A DNA stretch of 6,991 nt. It comes from Rickettsiales bacterium. GTDB taxonomy: Bacteria; Pseudomonadota; Alphaproteobacteria; Rickettsiales; UBA1997. How positions within the stretch are numbered: position 1 is the stretch's first letter; each line of letters begins with the position of its first letter. The stretch lies in contig CANNMN010000068.1 of assembly GCA_947505885.1 (NCBI GenBank), positions 1 to 6,991 of the forward strand, in the 5' to 3' direction. Positions 5,196-6,991 of this stretch are shown piece by piece. The notes under the pieces were generated by a model, which was given only the letters and a program-made list of their open reading frames with translations, was not told the origin of the DNA and ran no database searches. Made by a program: the position numbers and the translations under genes.

Positions 5196-6991
5196 TGAAG
5201 TTCACTCTTTCCTCGCTGAAGGAATATTTAATCACTAAAGCCTCGCTTGAAGAAATCTGTGCGAAGCTGACTGCGATTGGTCTTGAAGTTGAATCGGTTG
5301 AAGACAAAGCAAAAATTCTCTCGGCATTTTCAGTGGCGAAAATCCTCGAAGCCAAGCCGCATGAAAATTCTACCAAGTTACAAATCTGTTCAGTTGAAAC
5401 GGCTGATTCTCTTACTCCATTACAAATTATTTGTGGCGCGCCAAATGCTCGTGCGGGTTTAAAAGTTGCCTATGCACCAATTGGCTCAGTCATTCCAGCT
5501 AATCAAATGGTGATTAAAAAAGCTAAAATTGCCGGAGTCGAAAGTAATGGGATGTTGTGCTCGGCTCGTGAATTGAATCTTGGAAATGAAGATGCCGGTA
5601 TTATTGAAATCGCTGATAAATGGTTAGTTGGCACTAAGGTTACCGAGGTGTTTTCGCTGAATGATGCTTTGATTGAAATTAACGTTACGCCAAATCGCGG
5701 TGATTGTTTGGGAGTTTATGGAATCGCGCGAGATCTAGCTGCAAGCGGCATAGGTGAATTAAAAAATCTCGAGATTAAGAAGATTTCTAAGCAATTTCCT
5801 TTTCCATTTGAAGTAAGAAATGAAGCGACCAAAGCCTGCAATTATGCCGCTTTTTGTCAGATTAAAAATGTTAAAAATTGTGAGTCGCCAGAATGGTTGA
5901 AGAAAAAATTAGAAGAGCTGGGAATGAATCCAATTTCAGCGATTGTTGATGTAACCAATTACGTCATGCATGTCATTAATCGCCCGATGCATGCTTACGA
6001 CGCGAAGAAAATCAATGCCCCACTTACAATTCGTTTTGCCAAAGAAGATGAGAAATTTACTTCTCTTAAGAAAGAAGAGCTCATTCTCGATGAAAAAATT
6101 TTAGTAATTTCTGATTCCAAAAAAGTAATTGGAGTGGCCGGTGTGATTGGCTCAATGAGTTCGTCATGTGAATTAGAAACTACAGAAATCTTACTCGAGT
6201 CAGCATTTTTTAATCCTTCATCAGTTGCTTACTCTGGACGTAAATTAAATATCTTCTCCGATGCTAGACACCGTTTCGAGCGTGGCGTTGACGAGGCCTC
6301 ATGTGAATTGGGAATTGATTTTGCCACGCAATTAATTTTGGAAATTTGTGGCGGCGAAGTAAGCGAAACAAATTTCGTCGGCACAAAATCTTTAGCCAAA
6401 AAAATTAGTTTTGATTTCGCAAAAATTAAAAAATTAATTGGCCTTGAAGTTGCGCCAGAAAAGGCGTTTGAGATTTTAACAAAATTAGCTTTTCGTCACT
6501 CTTGGGCCGTTAATCAGCCTGGTGATATCGGCAATCTACACTCACAAGATTCTCAAAATTCTGCACATTTAAAAGATGCTGTAAAAGAGTTAGAAGTAGA
6601 AGTTCCTTCGCATCGTCACGATATTTTCTATTCCGAAGATCTTGTCGAAGAAGTGGTAAGAATAATGGGCTACGACCAGATAAAATCCCAACCAATCATT
6701 ATTAATAGTTTACCACTTACTGCTGATGCAGTCAGAGCCAACCTGGTCGCTCAAGGTTTGACTGAAATCATTACCTGGTCTTTTGTTGACGAAAATCTCG
6801 TCGAAATTTTTGCTGAAAAAAATGAAAAATTAATTCTAGCAAACCCGATTTCTGCGGAGATGAATCACATGCGACCTACTCTGGTGATGGGTCTTCTTGC
6901 AACTTACCAAAAAAATTCTGCACGAAATTTTTCTGATCTAGCTTTGTTTGAGATTGGAAATGTTTTTATTGGTGATGCACAAAGGCCAATG
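5195..6991 (+). CDS. pheT: Phenylalanyl-tRNA synthetase beta subunit, 3' end beyond window
   Basis: The frame is open from the ATG at 5195 through the last base: 599 codons of a protein usually near 800 residues, so the C-terminal part, including the anticodon-binding domain, is missing only because the window stops. With the alpha subunit it charges tRNA-Phe in the cytoplasm. Domains: N-terminal MKFTLSSLKEYL; the EMAP-like tRNA-binding domain at about 39-150 (VAKILEAKPH, CGAPNARAG, GVESNGMLCSARELNLG); NVTPNRGDCLGVYGIARDLAA at 163-183; the B3/B4 editing domain at about 208-380 (NPISAIVDVTNYVM, HAYDAKKI, GVAGVIGS, SDARHRFERGVD); B5 at about 400-500 (PSHRHDI, EDLVEEVVRIMGYD); and the start of the catalytic-like core (NPISAEMNHMRPTL, LALFEIGNVF). 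B5 carries an extra polar stretch at about 436-465. The start shares one base with the atpF stop. pheS, its normal upstream neighbour, is not before it. Confidence 0.95.
   Translation, partial: MKFTLSSLKEYLITKASLEEICAKLTAIGLEVESVEDKAKILSAFSVAKILEAKPHENSTKLQICSVETADSLTPLQIICGAPNARAGLKVAYAPIGSVIPANQMVIKKAKIAGVESNGMLCSARELNLGNEDAGIIEIADKWLVGTKVTEVFSLNDALIEINVTPNRGDCLGVYGIARDLAASGIGELKNLEIKKISKQFPFPFEVRNEATKACNYAAFCQIKNVKNCESPEWLKKKLEELGMNPISAIVDVTNYVMHVINRPMHAYDAKKINAPLTIRFAKEDEKFTSLKKEELILDEKILVISDSKKVIGVAGVIGSMSSSCELETTEILLESAFFNPSSVAYSGRKLNIFSDARHRFERGVDEASCELGIDFATQLILEICGGEVSETNFVGTKSLAKKISFDFAKIKKLIGLEVAPEKAFEILTKLAFRHSWAVNQPGDIGNLHSQDSQNSAHLKDAVKELEVEVPSHRHDIFYSEDLVEEVVRIMGYDQIKSQPIIINSLPLTADAVRANLVAQGLTEIITWSFVDENLVEIFAEKNEKLILANPISAEMNHMRPTLVMGLLATYQKNSARNFSDLALFEIGNVFIGDAQRPM

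Noticed and set aside
4759..5376. Antisense frames over atpF and the pheT start, and a shifted plus frame in pheT (5277-5462)
   Set aside because: All overlap conserved coding sequence of atpF or pheT and have no independent support.
1..6991. Alternative genetic code, CRISPR array, tRNA or mobile element
   Set aside because: TGA, TAG and TAA all act as natural stops at family-typical lengths; no regularly spaced repeats, cloverleaf with CCA-type acceptor, transposase or terminal inverted repeats were seen.

Overview
The window is A+T-rich chromosomal DNA from a bacterium that looks like a low-GC alphaproteobacterium, probably on the Rickettsiales side. The evidence is the F0 ATP synthase cluster. 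It has the order a, c, b', b, with two different b-type subunits and no F1 genes next to it, which is the split arrangement typical of Alphaproteobacteria. From memory, subunits a and c also resemble Rickettsia proteins closely. An IalB-like secreted protein fits the same group. TAA, TAG and TGA all end genes here, so the standard bacterial code applies. I saw no tRNA, rRNA, CRISPR array, insertion sequence or phage gene.

Left part (1-1980): two unrelated minus-strand genes stand alone. One encodes a DUF1643-family protein of unknown function. The other encodes a type IV prepilin-like protein whose mature part looks like a LamG/concanavalin-like lectin domain. They are separated by 253 bases and followed by a 267-base gap. 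Both gaps hold AT-rich repeats and weak hairpins but no convincing gene.

Middle (1981-3083): a two-gene minus-strand operon, read from 3035 down to 1981. An IalB-like exported protein comes first and overlaps, by ATGA, a small membrane-anchored protein I do not recognise, which carries a GFWxSMI motif twice. Only 48 bases separate this operon from the divergent ATP synthase operon.

Right part (3084-6991): plus-strand atpB, atpE, atpF' and atpF, then pheT, which runs off the window end. The four F0 proteins form the membrane motor and the peripheral stalk of the ATP synthase. The c-subunit gene atpE lies between two stem-loops, and the downstream one looks like an intrinsic terminator. This suggests that c, which is needed in many copies, is uncoupled from the single-copy stalk subunits. 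atpF' and atpF are 1 base apart, and atpF and pheT share a base (TAATG), so phenylalanyl-tRNA synthetase beta seems translationally tied to the ATP synthase genes instead of to pheS.

Almost no start codon in the window has a recognisable Shine-Dalgarno sequence; only the ialB-like gene has a weak one. I found no clearly novel defence or mobile system. The most interesting signals are the hairpins around atpE, the atpF-pheT junction, the repeated-motif membrane protein and the prepilin-lectin fusion.
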